A DNA stretch of 20,861 nt from CAZKMQ01 sp964554065 (GCA_964554065.1 CAZKMQ010000009.1:1-20861), one strand, 5' to 3'. Counted from the stretch's first letter, positions 6,946 to 15,589 are shown. Made by a program: numbers and translations. Notes: generated by a model not told the origin, from the letters alone.

Positions 6946-9630
6946 ATGCATAGTATTTTAAGAAGGAGTGTGCGAAATCGGCCAGCGCTTGCTGTCTTGG
7001 TTTTTGTGTTTGCATTTGTCGCACTGTTTTCAAGAGTGAGTGTTGCCTATGCGTATGATTTGCAAAGTGAACAAAGTAATGTCATAAAAATAGCTCAGGT
7101 AGATGCAGTAACAAGTGCTAATTTGCAAGCTGCTTCTGGGCGCAAACTAGGAAATTTCTTGACTGGTCTTTTAGGTAAAGGAAAGTCTCTTTTAACAGGT
7201 AAAACAGCTAAAGCTGCCGCAGCGGCAGCAGGGGTAAGCTTGCTCACAAGTGCGGCCGGTGCTGTTTCAGGTCTTGCAATGAACATGTATGTTGTTGTCT
7301 GGGGAGTAGAGGCGATTTCAGCTGCGGTACAGAAAATGGTGGGCAATCTTGTTCTTTGGTCGTTTAGTACATTTATAATTGTTGTTGGGTATAATGATTT
7401 TCTTGATAATGCTTTTGTTAATTCTGGATGGACAGTAGTGCTTAATACAACTAACTTGTTTTTGGTATTGATATTGTTAGTTATTGCATTTGCAACAGTA
7501 TTTCGAATTCAGACATATCAGTACCAGAAATTGCTGCCAAAGTTTGTGTTGGCGGTTTTTTTGGTTAATTTTAGTAGAACAATTGTTGGTTTTGCAATAG
7601 ATATTGCTCAAAATGTAATGTTACTTTTTGCAACCGCAATGTCTGGGAGTGCGTCTGGGAACTTTATTAAACTGTTGAAAGTTGATGAGTGGTTACAGGT
7701 TGCTCCTCTTTTGTCCGGAGCTCTTACTGAAGGTTTGAAGGAAGGTGCTGGGAATTTTCTTACTTTTCTGGCGCCTACTGGCTTAATCGAAAGATGGATA
7801 ACTGCAATGTTTACAATTAGTATTTCTGTGTTTGTTTTGGGTATAGCGCTCACACTTCTGTTCACTGTGGTGTTCCGAATAATTATCATTTGGATGCTGA
7901 TAATACTTTCTCCAGTTGCATTTATGTTGTCTATTTTGCCGGCAACACAAAAATACTTTAGTCAATGGCTGGACATGTTAGTTAAGCAATTGACAGTTGG
8001 TCCTCTACTGGTGTTCTTTGTGTGGCTTGCACTTTTTGCTGTACAACAAGATAGTTCAGTCTTTAGCTTGCTTGATCAGCCTTCGATAGATAAATATTTG
8101 ACTTCGTTAGGTGGTACAAAAGATGCGGCGCTTGGAAAGATATATACTGATACTAACCTGGCTTCAAATACTGGAACAGCAGTGGCAGGTACCGCTGTTT
8201 CAACATGGAAAAATTTGGCCAACTTCTTTGTGGCAGCACTTGTGCTTGTTGCTGGAATCAAGTTCTCTGCTCAGATGAGTGGTGGATTTGGAGCTGCAGC
8301 CGCTGGTAAAGTGGTTGGTGGAGTTAATGCTGGTATAGGAAAGGCTAAGGGGTTTGTGAGTAAGGTTGGTAGCAAGGCACAAAAGTTTGGCTCAGATGCT
8401 GGAAAGTATGCTGGAAAAAGTCTTTCAACTAGAGTTGCTGGTATGAACAAGTCTGGACAGAATTGGAAACAGCTTGGCCAGGCTAGGTCAGAAGCTAACA
8501 AAGAAGCACTAGGAGATTTGCCACTTATTGGAGATGTATTCAAGGGTGATGATAGGTTAAAGCAAGAGAAAAAAGACGCATTAAATACTTACAAGCTTGG
8601 TAAGGCTGGGTTAAGTGATCCTGCAGCTGGTGGAAGAAAGGCTGCTGCTGCTTTGGTGAAAGATAAGCAAAAGGATTATGAAAATTATTCAAAAGAAGAG
8701 CTCGATACTATGCTTGATACTAGGGGGGCAGCACCTTCTACAATTGCGCCAGGTGCTAAGGCAGATGACATTGAGAAGTATGTTGATTATAGGGCTTTGG
8801 AAGAGCAGTGGAAATCGAAAGTACGCGCAGATGCAGACAAAAAGGCAGACGCTGATGTTACTATAAATGCTCACGATTCAGGAAGACGTGGCAGAACTTT
8901 CAAAAACGACTTTGCAGACACAGCTAATCGTGGTTCAGGTACGCCTAATCCTGCTGGCCCGCCAACTGGCGCAGCAGCAGGTCCAACAGGTAGTGGTGGT
9001 GGCAGCTCGAGTGCTCCGCCAACTGGCGCAGCAGCAGGTCCTAGTTCTGCTGCAGCTCCAGCAGCAGCAGGAGCTGCAGGTGGTAGCTCGCGTTACCGTC
9101 GTGGAACAAATCTTGGTGCACGAGCTGCGCGTGGTCGTGGCAAAGCTCCTACACCAGATAGTGCATCTTCAGCTGCGGCAACTGATCGCGCAACAAAGCA
9201 GGTTTCTGATGATCTAACAAGTGCAATTTCAGGCGCATCAGGTGGTGGAGCAAGTCCAGAAGCGATTGCAAGTGCAGTAGCAGGAGCAATTGGTGGTAAA
9301 ACAGGGTCAACAGATATTGGTGCTGCGCTTAAGGATCCAGCATTAGCAAAGATGATTGGTACATCAATGACACCAGCAATTGTCAAACAGTTGCGTAGTG
9401 CTGTTGATAAGTCAATCAGTAGCAAGGATATTACTGGCAAAAAGGGTGCGCCACGATCTGAGGAGAAGCCAGGTGCACGAGAAGCAGCAATTGAAGCTAA
9501 GCTTAAGCCAATTATGAAGGCGATTAATGATAAGAATCCTAAGGTGATTCAGAAAGTAATGGCTGATGCACCGACAATGCCTGATAAAGCAGACCAAGAT
9601 TTCTTTGGCAATCTTAATAAGCTTGTATAA
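6946..9630 (+). CDS. VirB6/TrbL-like type IV secretion channel protein with a long Ala/Gly-rich tail
   Basis: An 894-residue polytopic membrane protein. A signal peptide-like N-terminus (about 1-37) ends in an A-Y-A type cleavage site. Hydrophobic segments follow at about 105-150, 171-187, 200-220, 296-330, 349-366 and 424-441, the layout of VirB6/TrbL inner-membrane subunits. After about residue 450 the protein becomes a roughly 440-residue soluble tail, first Lys/Ala-rich and helical, then a Pro/Gly/Ala/Ser low-complexity stretch (about 670-760) with a duplicated PPTGAAAGP unit, then a helical C-terminus. VirB6 proteins form part of the translocation pore in the membrane. It heads a run of genes with gaps of 0-18 bases that includes PrgI and VirB4, which strongly supports the call. 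There is no SD before the ATG; translation may start from a very short leader. The ATG at 6922 is the alternative start. Confidence 0.82.
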   Translation: MHSILRRSVRNRPALAVLVFVFAFVALFSRVSVAYAYDLQSEQSNVIKIAQVDAVTSANLQAASGRKLGNFLTGLLGKGKSLLTGKTAKAAAAAAGVSLLTSAAGAVSGLAMNMYVVVWGVEAISAAVQKMVGNLVLWSFSTFIIVVGYNDFLDNAFVNSGWTVVLNTTNLFLVLILLVIAFATVFRIQTYQYQKLLPKFVLAVFLVNFSRTIVGFAIDIAQNVMLLFATAMSGSASGNFIKLLKVDEWLQVAPLLSGALTEGLKEGAGNFLTFLAPTGLIERWITAMFTISISVFVLGIALTLLFTVVFRIIIIWMLIILSPVAFMLSILPATQKYFSQWLDMLVKQLTVGPLLVFFVWLALFAVQQDSSVFSLLDQPSIDKYLTSLGGTKDAALGKIYTDTNLASNTGTAVAGTAVSTWKNLANFFVAALVLVAGIKFSAQMSGGFGAAAAGKVVGGVNAGIGKAKGFVSKVGSKAQKFGSDAGKYAGKSLSTRVAGMNKSGQNWKQLGQARSEANKEALGDLPLIGDVFKGDDRLKQEKKDALNTYKLGKAGLSDPAAGGRKAAAALVKDKQKDYENYSKEELDTMLDTRGAAPSTIAPGAKADDIEKYVDYRALEEQWKSKVRADADKKADADVTINAHDSGRRGRTFKNDFADTANRGSGTPNPAGPPTGAAAGPTGSGGGSSSAPPTGAAAGPSSAAAPAAAGAAGGSSRYRRGTNLGARAARGRGKAPTPDSASSAAATDRATKQVSDDLTSAISGASGGGASPEAIASAVAGAIGGKTGSTDIGAALKDPALAKMIGTSMTPAIVKQLRSAVDKSISSKDITGKKGAPRSEEKPGAREAAIEAKLKPIMKAINDKNPKVIQKVMADAPTMPDKADQDFFGNLNKLV
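8959..9041 (+). repeat. 26-bp direct repeat within the virB6-like tail
   Basis: Identical 26-base copies at 8959-8984 and 9016-9041 encode the duplicated PPTGAAAGP unit in the low-complexity tail. Identity at DNA level suggests a recent duplication or slippage. Confidence 0.8.
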
Positions 9631-9632
9631 TT

Positions 9633-11246
9633 ATGGCTACACAATTTGATCAATTCAGAGATCTTCCAACTGTAATCCAGAATTATTTGCGTTCAGAAAA
9701 AGTCGGTGAGGTGAATAAGTCTATTTTTGATAATCATAAGATTACTGACCAGTCCCGCTCAGTTCTTGATGCTATTGTTAGTATTTTTCTAGGTCAAACT
9801 CAAGTAAAGACTCTTCCAGAAAATCTCCAAGAAGCGATTGGCAAGGATGCAAAGTCATTGGCTGCTGAAATTGGTGCGCGGATTTTGCGTCCGGCAGCAT
9901 CTTATCTTGGCCCTGTTGACCCTCATGTTCAGACTTGGGACGCTCAAGCACTTAATAAAGAGTACTCGCCACATGTTGCGCCGCTGAATTTACCAACATA
10001 CACCAGAGCTGATCTTGATAAAAAGTATAAGGCTATGAAGCCAGAAGCCGTGACCAATACTCAGGCCGTCACGCGTTTTAATGCAATGATTGATGAGATG
10101 TTGACTAATGGTAGGTCGCGCTTTGATGAAGAGAAATACACTGACTTGCTCACACGAGACATTGCAATTGGTGGTGTGCAGTTGGCGCCTGATGATGCTG
10201 GTGAGATAATTGAGTTTATAAAAAACGACTATCTTGCAAGTAACAGCCCAGAAGCTGCAGCAGCGATTGCTACAACAGCAACTTCAGCAAGTAATACTAA
10301 GCCTAATGCAAAGGCTAAGCCATCATCGGCACCAAAATCAAAGAAGAAAAAGCAATCAGTTGAAGATATTAATAAGGAAATCAAGGCAACAGCTAAGACT
10401 ATGCGCACAAAGCTTGGTGCTACTGCAGGTGCACATGAGCCAAGTGTTGTAGAAGCAGTAGATGAGTTGATCGAAAAGATTGCTAAAGGTGTTCCTGGTT
10501 CTAATCCAGAAGGTTTGCGTTCTGTTCTTGAGTCGAGAGTTAAGAATGTTCGCGATACACGCGCAACCACTGAAGCGTTGATCCGTTCAGGGCTGGCAGC
10601 TGATGTTGCTATGCAAGTGATTACGATTGTAGAACAGCACATGCAAAGCAGCTTGCCATCAGCAAAAAAAGCACCAGCAAAAAAACAAAAAACTTCCAAG
10701 CCAAAAAAGAAGAAGAAAACTGACGATACTTTCACCAAAGTTGTTGGTCGCAAGCAGATAGGTGCAACACATGAGGATAATATTCGCACAAGTAAGATTA
10801 AAAAAGCTGAACCATCGGTAGTATCTGAGCCTAAGCCAGAAAAGCCAGAGCCGACGCATGTTAAAGTGCCCTCACTTGCACAAAAGCCCAAGGTAAAAGA
10901 TGTGAAAAAAGCAACAGCACTTACTGGCCCAGTTCAGGAAATAGCGAATTTGCGCATGATTGATTTTCGCAGAAGCTCACCTGATGCTTCTGTACGCATG
11001 GATAAGATTATTTCTACAGCAGATCGTATTGGTGAAGAATCGTATGTGGAAAAGATTCAAGCAATCTTTGCTTGGCGTCGCAGCGAGCCGTATGTTATGT
11101 ATGAGAACATGTTGATTGAAGCGCTTAAGAATAAGGTTTCGCTAAAGCAGCTGATTAGTGATCGTACTAAGTCACGAAAGCCAGTTCTTGAGCAAGAAGA
11201 ACTTGATGCGATTTTGGATGGGAATAATACTCTTGACGATTGGTAA
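9633..11246 (+). CDS. Lys/Ala-rich protein of unknown function in the secretion operon
   Basis: A 537-residue protein with no signal peptide or membrane segment, so probably cytoplasmic. Residues about 1-110 and 125-200 are helical. A low-complexity Ala/Ser/Thr and Lys-rich linker (about 205-240) leads to a helical domain (about 243-335). A second strongly basic linker follows (about 340-365, with runs of four or more Lys), then a Pro/Lys-rich stretch and a C-terminal helical domain (about 425-537) with an acidic end. I do not recognise a family. It starts two bases after the virB6-like stop with no SD, so it is likely translationally coupled. Its place between VirB6 and PrgI suggests a cytoplasmic partner of the channel. 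The two polylysine linkers could contact nucleic acid or membrane lipid, which is inference. Confidence 0.82.
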   Translation: MATQFDQFRDLPTVIQNYLRSEKVGEVNKSIFDNHKITDQSRSVLDAIVSIFLGQTQVKTLPENLQEAIGKDAKSLAAEIGARILRPAASYLGPVDPHVQTWDAQALNKEYSPHVAPLNLPTYTRADLDKKYKAMKPEAVTNTQAVTRFNAMIDEMLTNGRSRFDEEKYTDLLTRDIAIGGVQLAPDDAGEIIEFIKNDYLASNSPEAAAAIATTATSASNTKPNAKAKPSSAPKSKKKKQSVEDINKEIKATAKTMRTKLGATAGAHEPSVVEAVDELIEKIAKGVPGSNPEGLRSVLESRVKNVRDTRATTEALIRSGLAADVAMQVITIVEQHMQSSLPSAKKAPAKKQKTSKPKKKKKTDDTFTKVVGRKQIGATHEDNIRTSKIKKAEPSVVSEPKPEKPEPTHVKVPSLAQKPKVKDVKKATALTGPVQEIANLRMIDFRRSSPDASVRMDKIISTADRIGEESYVEKIQAIFAWRRSEPYVMYENMLIEALKNKVSLKQLISDRTKSRKPVLEQEELDAILDGNNTLDDW

Positions 11247-11247
11247 T

Positions 11248-11685
11248 ATGCCACAGCAATTTGTTGTACCACAATTTATTGATGAGGAAGCTAAGATTAT
11301 TGGTTCGATCACTGGTCGCCAGTTCATTATTATGATGGTGGCAGTTTTTGTAGCATTCATTATATATAAACTTGCTGATTTTGCGCTGATGCTTACTATT
11401 AATATTCCGTTGATTTTGTTTGCGATTATACTGTCCTTTGTAAAAATCCGTGGACAAAAGTTCCATTTCTTTTTGTTAAATTTTATCTCAACACAACGAA
11501 AGAAAAAAGTTAGGGCCTGGATGAAAACCACAGAAACCCTTACAATGAAAGTAGAGGCTCCAGAGGATAAGAAAAAGAATAAGCAAGAGCCGGTGCCACA
11601 AAAGAAGCCCGCAACAAAAAGTCGATTAACCGAACTTTCACTGGTCGTTAATACCGGTGGTTTATATCATCCTGATGAAGAATAA
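11248..11685 (+). CDS. PrgI family membrane protein
   Basis: A 145-residue protein. The start is the ATG one base after the upstream TAA; an in-frame ATG 90 bases earlier would overlap the previous gene. Residues about 1-20 carry the PrgI-like opening (Pro-Gln-Phe, then an acidic stretch and GSITGRQ). Two closely spaced hydrophobic segments follow (about 24-42 and 46-68), then a basic patch and a Lys/Pro-rich cytoplasmic tail. PrgI-family proteins are small two-TM subunits found next to VirB4 in Gram-positive-type type IV secretion systems, as here. The exact role is not known for Patescibacteria. Confidence 0.85.
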   Translation: MPQQFVVPQFIDEEAKIIGSITGRQFIIMMVAVFVAFIIYKLADFALMLTINIPLILFAIILSFVKIRGQKFHFFLLNFISTQRKKKVRAWMKTTETLTMKVEAPEDKKKNKQEPVPQKKPATKSRLTELSLVVNTGGLYHPDEE

Positions 11686-11692
11686 GAACACA

Positions 11693-12361
11693 ATGCAATC
11701 AAAGAAGCTTGCAAAGAAAACTGTGCGTGCAAGTACACAGAAGTATCTTGATATTGCAGAAATTAAATCAGGAACCGTAGTTANNNNNNNNNNCGTGCTA
11801 TTGGTGGGTAGTATTAATTTTGCTTTGAAGTCTGAGGATGAGCAGAATGCGTTAATTAGCTCATATGTTTCTTTCTTAAATGCTCTTGAGTATCCATTGC
11901 AAGTAGTGATTCAGTCCCGCAAAATGAATATTGAAGGATATATGAATCGGTTGTCTGAAAAGGAAAAAACACAAGAGAATGAATTGCTGCGCATGCAAAT
12001 TGCTGATTACCGTTCATTTGTGGGTGAGCTAGTTGATTTGGGTGAAATTATGAGTAAGAGATTCTTTGTTGTGGTGCCGTTTGATCCACTTTCAAATAAG
12101 CGCAAAGGGTTCTTTCAGCGACTCAAAGAAGTATTGACTCCAGTGAGCACTTTAGCACTTAAAGAAGAGAGATTTCAAAAGCGTAAGGCAGATCTTGATA
12201 TGCGTGTTCGGCAGGTGCAATCTGGGCTAGGAAGTATGAGTTTGGAGATTGCAAGGCTAGATACTCAAGGACTGATTGAGCTATATTACAACATTTATAA
12301 TCCAGATACGTTCATGTCTGAGAAGATTGTTCAGACCCGTAAGCTGCGAGTTGAACAATAA
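11693..12361 (+). CDS. TraC N-terminal-like protein (separate partner of VirB4), interrupted by an assembly gap
   Basis: About 222 residues by the current assembly, soluble. The region about 48-75 carries the pattern I-N-F-A-L-K-S-E-D-E-Q followed by F-L-N-A-L and P-L-Q-V-V-x-Q-S-R-K, which I associate with TraC/VirB4 N-terminal domains in Patescibacteria. A helical stretch (about 85-180) and a C-terminal region ending in Y-N-x-Y-N-P-D follow. In classical VirB4/TraC this region is fused to the ATPase; here it is a separate gene four bases upstream of it. The run of N at 11784-11793 lies just before the conserved motif and leaves a frame consistent across the gap. The start at 11693 is my choice; 11675 is in frame and would overlap the PrgI stop. 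Confidence 0.78.
   Translation: MQSKKLAKKTVRASTQKYLDIAEIKSGTVVXXXXVLLVGSINFALKSEDEQNALISSYVSFLNALEYPLQVVIQSRKMNIEGYMNRLSEKEKTQENELLRMQIADYRSFVGELVDLGEIMSKRFFVVVPFDPLSNKRKGFFQRLKEVLTPVSTLALKEERFQKRKADLDMRVRQVQSGLGSMSLEIARLDTQGLIELYYNIYNPDTFMSEKIVQTRKLRVEQ
11784..11793. other. Assembly gap (10 N) inside the TraC-N-like gene
   Basis: Ten ambiguous bases join two contigs or hide unresolved sequence. The frame on both sides is compatible, but from remembered relatives four residues seem too few between the Val-Val and Val-Leu-Leu segments, so the true length may be larger. Confidence 0.98.
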
Positions 12362-12365
12362 GCGT

Positions 12366-14252
12366 ATGGCATTTAAACCAATTACACAAAAAGGACCAAA
12401 GCAGCAGACGCTTGTCCAAAAAGAACAAAAGACCCAGCGAGTTAAAGGAAAAAAGACCAAAAAAGAACTTGAGGCATTAGAAGAAGAGAAGGTCTTTAGA
12501 ACCGGTGTGGTCAATATTAGTGATTTGATTGCGCCGGCTGCAATGAAAGTAGATTCTTCGTATGTTTTGCTTGGGGATACTTATGTGAGAACGATTTTTG
12601 TGGTGACATATCCACGTTATATTAGTGTTGGTTGGTTTGCGCCGGTGATTAATTTTAGCAACACACTTGATGTATCCATGTTCTTTTATCCTGTGGCTAC
12701 ACCAACAGTTTTGAAGCAGCTTAAGAGTCAGTCTGGTGTTATGGAGGCGCAGATTTTATCTGATGCAGAAAAAGGTGCGCCACGTGATCCAATTCGTGAA
12801 ACTGCGCTGCGTGATATTGAACAACTGCGTGATGCATTGACGCAGGGGATTGAGAAGTTTTTCCAGTTCGCGTTGTACGTGACTGTGTATGCTAAGGATA
12901 AAGAAGAGCTTGATAAAATTTCACAAGATATTGAAGGCGTATTTGGCAGCAAGTTGATTTATAGTAAGCGTGTATTCTACCAAGCTGAGCAAGGTTTTAA
13001 CTCAACCATTCCACTTGGCAATGATGAGCTTATGGTGACGTTTAACTTGAATAGCTCCCCAATTGCTGCATCATTCCCATTTATTTCGTCTGAGTTAACA
13101 TCTGATGATGGGATTTTGTTCGGGATAAATCGTCATAATAACAGTTTGATTCTATTTGATCGCTTCTCATTGCAAAATGCGAACTCTGTGGTGTTTGCAA
13201 CATCTGGTGCTGGAAAGTCTTATGCAGTTAAGCTTGAGATTTTGCGTAGCTTGATGATGGGAACCGATGTGATTATTATTGACCCGGAAATGGAGTACAA
13301 GCATTTGTCTGAAGCAGTTGGAGGAACCTATATTAATATCTCTTTGGCATCTGATTCTAAGGTTAATCCTTTTGATTTGCCGCGGCCAGTTGGTGGAGAG
13401 GTTGATATGGAGGATATTATTCGTAGTGCTGTTATTACTGTGAAGGGACTCATGCGTATTATGTTCGGTAAGATGAGTACTGAGGAGGATTCACTGCTTG
13501 ATAATGCACTTTTGGAAACATATGCTAAGAAGGATATTACACCAGATGCAGATATTGAAACTGTTGAGCCTCCTATCATGCAGGACCTAGCAGACATTTT
13601 AAGTGGTATGGAAGGCACAGAGAATTTGCTTATTAAGTTGCAAAAATTTACCGAGGGTACTTTCTCAGGGTTGTTTAATTCGCCAACTAACGTGGACATT
13701 AATAATAACTTGGTGATATTTAGTGTGCGAGACCTTGAAGACGAGTTGCGACCAATGGGAATTTATTCTATTGTGAATTATATTTGGAATGTGGTGAGGT
13801 CCAAGATTAAGAAACGTATTCTTGCTATTGATGAGGCCTGGTGGTTGATGCAACACGATGAGTCTGCAAAGTTCATATTCGCACTTGCCAAACGTGCGCG
13901 TAAGTATTATCTTGGAGTTACGACCATTACGCAGGATGTGAACGACTTTCTCAGCTCAGTGTATGGTCAGGCCATTGTAACCAACTCTTCTTTGCAGCTA
14001 TTGCTTAAGCAGTCGCCAGCATCAGTTGATTTGGTTCAAAAAACTTTCCTTTTGACTGAAGGAGAGAAGTTCTTATTGCTTGAGTCAGCAGTCGGGGAAG
14101 GTATTTTCTTCGCTGGAAAGCGTCATGCAGCAATTAAGATCGTGGCCAGTTATACTGAAGATCAAATTATTACGACCGACCCAGCGCAAATGCTTGAGAT
14201 CGATGAATCTCGCAAGGAGCTCGAAGCTGCGCAAGAAGCTGGGGAAGCGTAA
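12366..14252 (+). CDS. virB4: VirB4/TraC family type IV secretion ATPase
   Basis: A 628-residue cytoplasmic ATPase that powers assembly and substrate transfer in type IV secretion. A Lys-rich N-terminus (about 1-45) is followed by a VirB4-type region (about 50-240). The Walker A motif T-S-G-A-G-K-S has its G-A-G-K-S at 281-285. A conserved D-P-E-x-E-Y follows about 25 residues later. The Walker B L-A-I-D-E-A-W-W has Asp489 and Glu490. A T-x-T-Q-D-V-x-D-F motif lies after it, typical of the VirB4/HerA-FtsK superfamily. The usual N-terminal TraC-like region is encoded by the previous gene. The start is the ATG four bases after the upstream TAA; no SD is visible. No VirD4-type coupling ATPase is seen in the window, so whether this serves conjugation, DNA uptake or protein export is open. 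Confidence 0.92.
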   Translation: MAFKPITQKGPKQQTLVQKEQKTQRVKGKKTKKELEALEEEKVFRTGVVNISDLIAPAAMKVDSSYVLLGDTYVRTIFVVTYPRYISVGWFAPVINFSNTLDVSMFFYPVATPTVLKQLKSQSGVMEAQILSDAEKGAPRDPIRETALRDIEQLRDALTQGIEKFFQFALYVTVYAKDKEELDKISQDIEGVFGSKLIYSKRVFYQAEQGFNSTIPLGNDELMVTFNLNSSPIAASFPFISSELTSDDGILFGINRHNNSLILFDRFSLQNANSVVFATSGAGKSYAVKLEILRSLMMGTDVIIIDPEMEYKHLSEAVGGTYINISLASDSKVNPFDLPRPVGGEVDMEDIIRSAVITVKGLMRIMFGKMSTEEDSLLDNALLETYAKKDITPDADIETVEPPIMQDLADILSGMEGTENLLIKLQKFTEGTFSGLFNSPTNVDINNNLVIFSVRDLEDELRPMGIYSIVNYIWNVVRSKIKKRILAIDEAWWLMQHDESAKFIFALAKRARKYYLGVTTITQDVNDFLSSVYGQAIVTNSSLQLLLKQSPASVDLVQKTFLLTEGEKFLLLESAVGEGIFFAGKRHAAIKIVASYTEDQIITTDPAQMLEIDESRKELEAAQEAGEA

Positions 14253-14270
14253 TTGTAAAAACAAAATTCT

Positions 14271-14873
14271 ATGCGAAATAAAATTATTATCGGGGTTGTA
14301 GTGCTGCTCCTTATTGTTGGTGTTTGGTACGGCATGACTCGTAATGAAGAAAACAACGATGTTGTCATTGACACAACAACAACTGAAGAGCCAATACAGT
14401 CTTTAGGTCCAATAACTATTGAATCAGATACTACGCCTGAGGAGTTGGCTGAACAAGTTGATGCTGTAAACACTACTGGTCCGTCAGTTGTAGAACAAGA
14501 TTCAGAATCTGAACTGCAGGTTAGTTTAGGTAAGTTTGCTAGTTCATTTGTGGAGCGCTTGGGCAGTTATTCTTCAGACGCCAATTATTCAAACTTGCGT
14601 GAACTATTTCCGCTTATGGCAAGTGATTATCGTGTGGCTATGAAGAAAGTAGCAAGTGGCGGTGAACCAGAGAACCAGAATTTTTCTATTACAACAAAGG
14701 CATTGTCTGCTAAACCTCTTGAAGGGAATGTTTATGAGGTTACCACACAGAAGGAGAAGCTAGACTATGATGTTCCCACAACTATTTATCAGAAGGCAAC
14801 AGTATCGCTTACACAAGAAGGCGAGGACTGGTTAGTTTCAGGTGTAAGTTGGGGAGAGGAAAACGTGCTCTAG
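14271..14873 (+). CDS. Membrane-anchored protein, possible VirB8-like subunit
   Basis: A 200-residue protein with one N-terminal membrane helix (about 4-22) after a short basic start, an acidic Thr/Glu-rich linker (about 25-80), and a C-terminal extracytoplasmic domain (about 84-200). That domain starts with a helix containing F-V-E-R-L-G-S-Y-S followed by N-L-R-E-L, then beta strands. The topology of a short cytoplasmic end, one helix and a compact alpha-then-beta domain matches VirB8/TcpC NTF2-like subunits of type IV secretion machines. Position directly after virB4 supports this. It is inference from topology and context; no diagnostic motif is seen. It ends with TAG, and comF begins at the very next base. 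Confidence 0.75.
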   Translation: MRNKIIIGVVVLLLIVGVWYGMTRNEENNDVVIDTTTTEEPIQSLGPITIESDTTPEELAEQVDAVNTTGPSVVEQDSESELQVSLGKFASSFVERLGSYSSDANYSNLRELFPLMASDYRVAMKKVASGGEPENQNFSITTKALSAKPLEGNVYEVTTQKEKLDYDVPTTIYQKATVSLTQEGEDWLVSGVSWGEENVL

Positions 14874-15581
14874 ATGAGCATGGTCAAACAATGTATTCGT
14901 GAGCTAAATGCGCTCGCCTTAGCTTCGGTATTTCCATTATTTTGTGTGGGGTGCAAGCGCGAAGGAAAAGCGCTATGTGACGCGTGTTTGTTTGGTTTGG
15001 GTGTGTCGCCGCAGTATTATTGCCCTATTTGTTTTTCTAGTCGTAGTGATTGGGGAAAGTGTGTTGCATGTCATTCCAGTGCACTTGATGGATTATTTGC
15101 CATGGCCGCTCACGGTGATCCGTTGGTGCAGCGAGCATTGTATCAGTTAAAGTATGGGTTTGTAGAATCTATTGCTGTGGCATTTGGTAAGCTAGTTGGC
15201 AGGGGATTACTAGCTGCAGATACTGTTTCAAGATCACTTGTGCCAGTTCCTATGCATGAGAAGCGATTGCGAGTTCGTGATTTTAATCAAGCGGAGTTGA
15301 TATGTGATGGGGTTGGGAAAGGGTTTGAAATACGACCTATTATAGTGCGCACACGCCATACTAAAGAACAGGCAAAATGTGATCGGGAAGAAAGGTTCGC
15401 AAATGTAAATGGTGCATTTTCTGTGATTGGCGAAGTTCCTCATACCGCGATTTTGATCGATGATGTAGCCACAACTGGTGCAACATTGCAGCAATGCGCT
15501 TTGGCACTTAAATCTGCTGGCACTAAGCATGTGTATGCTGCAGTATTTGCTCATGGACGATTGACATTGCCGAGTGAATAG
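14874..15581 (+). CDS. comF: ComF family phosphoribosyltransferase-like protein
   Basis: A 235-residue protein. The N-terminal zinc-binding region has four CxxC pairs (Cys24/27, 35/38, 50/53, 63/66). The phosphoribosyltransferase core carries the PRPP-binding signature with paired acids Asp196-Asp197 followed by V-A-T-T-G-A-T. A V-P-V-P and an R-x-R-x-F-N-Q-A segment (about residues 123-140) match the ComF hallmark. ComF is required for natural transformation in several bacteria, where it is thought to act with the ComFA helicase on incoming DNA; many relatives have no proven role. The ATG immediately follows the previous TAG, so it is probably the last protein gene of the operon. No ComFA or ComEC is visible here. 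Confidence 0.9.
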   Translation: MSMVKQCIRELNALALASVFPLFCVGCKREGKALCDACLFGLGVSPQYYCPICFSSRSDWGKCVACHSSALDGLFAMAAHGDPLVQRALYQLKYGFVESIAVAFGKLVGRGLLAADTVSRSLVPVPMHEKRLRVRDFNQAELICDGVGKGFEIRPIIVRTRHTKEQAKCDREERFANVNGAFSVIGEVPHTAILIDDVATTGATLQQCALALKSAGTKHVYAAVFAHGRLTLPSE

Positions 15582-15589
15582 AGTACACT
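15561..15589 (+). promoter_or_regulatory. Promoter for the tRNA-Ser pair
   Basis: TTGACA (15561-15566), a 17-base spacer and TACACT (15584-15589). The -35 lies inside the end of comF. The predicted start near 15596 is about 9 bases before the first tRNA. Confidence 0.7.

Noticed and set aside
8867..9217. Gln-rich plus-strand frame inside the virB6-like tail
   Set aside because: It is a frame-shifted reading of the Ala/Gly-rich repeat region with no start signal.
10229..10891. Minus-strand open frame of 220 codons
   Set aside because: It is a shadow of the Lys/Ala-rich gene: Lys codons read in reverse give Phe runs. No SD or promoter.
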